From contig CM066031.1 of assembly GCA_033557465.1 (NCBI GenBank), positions 1,069,108,444 through 1,069,172,443 of the forward strand: a stretch of 64,000 nucleotides of DNA, read 5' to 3'. The stretch is from Ichthyophis bannanicus. Lineage: Eukaryota > Chordata > Amphibia > Gymnophiona > Ichthyophiidae. Numbering within the stretch: the stretch's first letter is position 1; each line of letters starts with the position of its first letter. A model generated the notes under the pieces. The model saw only the letters and a list, made by a program, of their open reading frames with translations. It was not told the DNA's origin and made no database searches. Made by a program: the position numbers and the translations under genes. This document shows positions 63,376-64,000 of the stretch, one piece after another.

Positions 63376-64000
63376 CAGAACACTAGATGCTGGACATGCC
63401 ATGTGGCCTTTGGTTTACTAAACTCCTGTTAAGTATGATTGTCCCGCATTACAGTATTACTGGAGTCGGGTCTGGGGTCGTATTCATTCTATTTTATATT
63501 TTCCGGAACCCCTCTCTTGGAAGATTGTGGGGCTCCGCTCAGCTGCGGGGATCCCCTCTCTTCCTAAATCGGCTTACTTCCTTTTAGCCTTTATGCTGGG
63601 CATTGCTATTTCCTATTTCCTTAATCACGAAATATTGGAAAAATAGCTCTTCTTTGAGCTCTAATGAATGGTGCATCATGTCTGTCTTTATTGTAAATAT
63701 GAGCAAATACCTTGTATGTCAGCCTCTTCCGTTCAAACCATTCACTATTTGTCTAGCTAGAAGACGCTCAACGACTATGTTCAAACTATTCAATGCTCTC
63801 AGTTGACTGTTTGATTCTGTATTAATCTCTGTCACATGCTCATCCTGTATCATAGATTTTACTTCTGTTTGTTTGATGTACAATAATTGTTGTATGTAAG
63901 CGCTTATATGATGATTCTTATCAGCTTAGAGAAGAAGCATAGGGGTGGGGGGTAATTGGGGTTGCTTTCCTTATTGTATGCGTGTATTTGTTTCCTTTGG
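63376..64000 (+). pseudogene. L1 ORF2 C-terminal region after internal deletion
   Basis: 'NTRCWTCHVAFGLL' and 'CPALQYYWSRVWGRIHSIL' (spread over shifted frames, 63380-63500) match the cysteine motif and following helices at the ORF2 C-terminus. 'LLAFMLGIAISYFLNHEILE' follows at about 63580-63640. Many stops. The join to the endonuclease at about 63370 marks the deletion. Confidence 0.6.

Larger units (their letters stand above)
61264..64000 (+). mobile_element. Tx1-like L1 LINE with internally deleted ORF2, runs off the window
   Basis: Begins with a G-rich 5' end ('gggggcggagcctgatg'), followed by ORF1 (61400-62248), a 430-bp inter-ORF spacer and ORF2 (from 62678). ORF2 homology jumps at about 63370 from the endonuclease straight to the C-terminal cysteine-rich part, so most of the reverse transcriptase is missing. 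The 3' end is beyond 64000. Confidence 0.85.

Overview
The window looks like intergenic or intronic DNA from a large, transposon-rich vertebrate genome. It has GT-AG intron signals, a CTCF-type motif, tRNA- and 5S-derived SINEs, several LINE clades (CR1, L2, L1/Tx1-like, RTE), an endogenous retroviral LTR, a Tigger-like remnant and many hAT-type miniature elements. This LINE mix suggests an amphibian, possibly a caecilian, or another tetrapod with abundant CR1 and L2. That placement is inference; no host protein identifies the species. Nothing here is bacterial: there are no operons, tRNA or rRNA operons, or CRISPR arrays.

Layout. 1-1.25 kb is a broken Tigger-like element invaded by a CR1 tail and a Penelope-like 3' end. 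1.39-1.72 kb is an insert carrying a perfect 104-bp inverted repeat between 14-bp direct repeats. 3-3.5 kb holds an ankyrin-like pseudogene fragment. 3.9-4.5, 8.6-9.3 and 50.7-51.3 kb are three copies of one hairpin-rich repeat. 6.19-6.77 kb is a reverse-strand solo LTR with CCAAT boxes, a TATA box and a polyA signal. 10.7-12.3 kb is an ORF1-only L1 derivative resembling a HAL1. 14.4-15.9 kb and 30.3-35.9 kb are closely similar CR1 copies; the second is nearly full length and carries two nested retroelements. 17-18.1 kb holds two hAT MITEs with 8-bp target duplications and a 5S-derived sequence.

The only candidate host gene is at about 22.5-24.3 kb. A unique, CpG-richer segment has a CTCF-type motif, a donor at 23122, a branch-point-like motif, a pyrimidine tract, an acceptor at 23930 and a second donor at 24336. 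I read it as two 5' leader exons of an unidentified plus-strand gene, which would make the rest of the window mostly its intron.

The right half is younger repeat DNA. It contains a 13 x 49-bp minisatellite (37.6-38.3 kb), an L2 3' half with a 315-codon open frame (43.3-44.6 kb), a decayed L1 (45.3-46.1 kb), an unclassified reverse-strand transcription-unit-like repeat (46.4-47.5 kb), a reverse CR1 (48.35-50.5 kb), an almost intact BovB-like RTE LINE (54.5-57.5 kb), a second CR1 subfamily (57.5-59.75 kb), a 339-bp hAT element with perfect 8-bp target duplications (60.7-61.1 kb), and the 5' part of a Tx1-like L1 that runs off the window end. The elements cooperate only as retrotransposition partners: a tRNA-SINE shares its 3' tail with the RTE, and short CR1 tails litter both strands.
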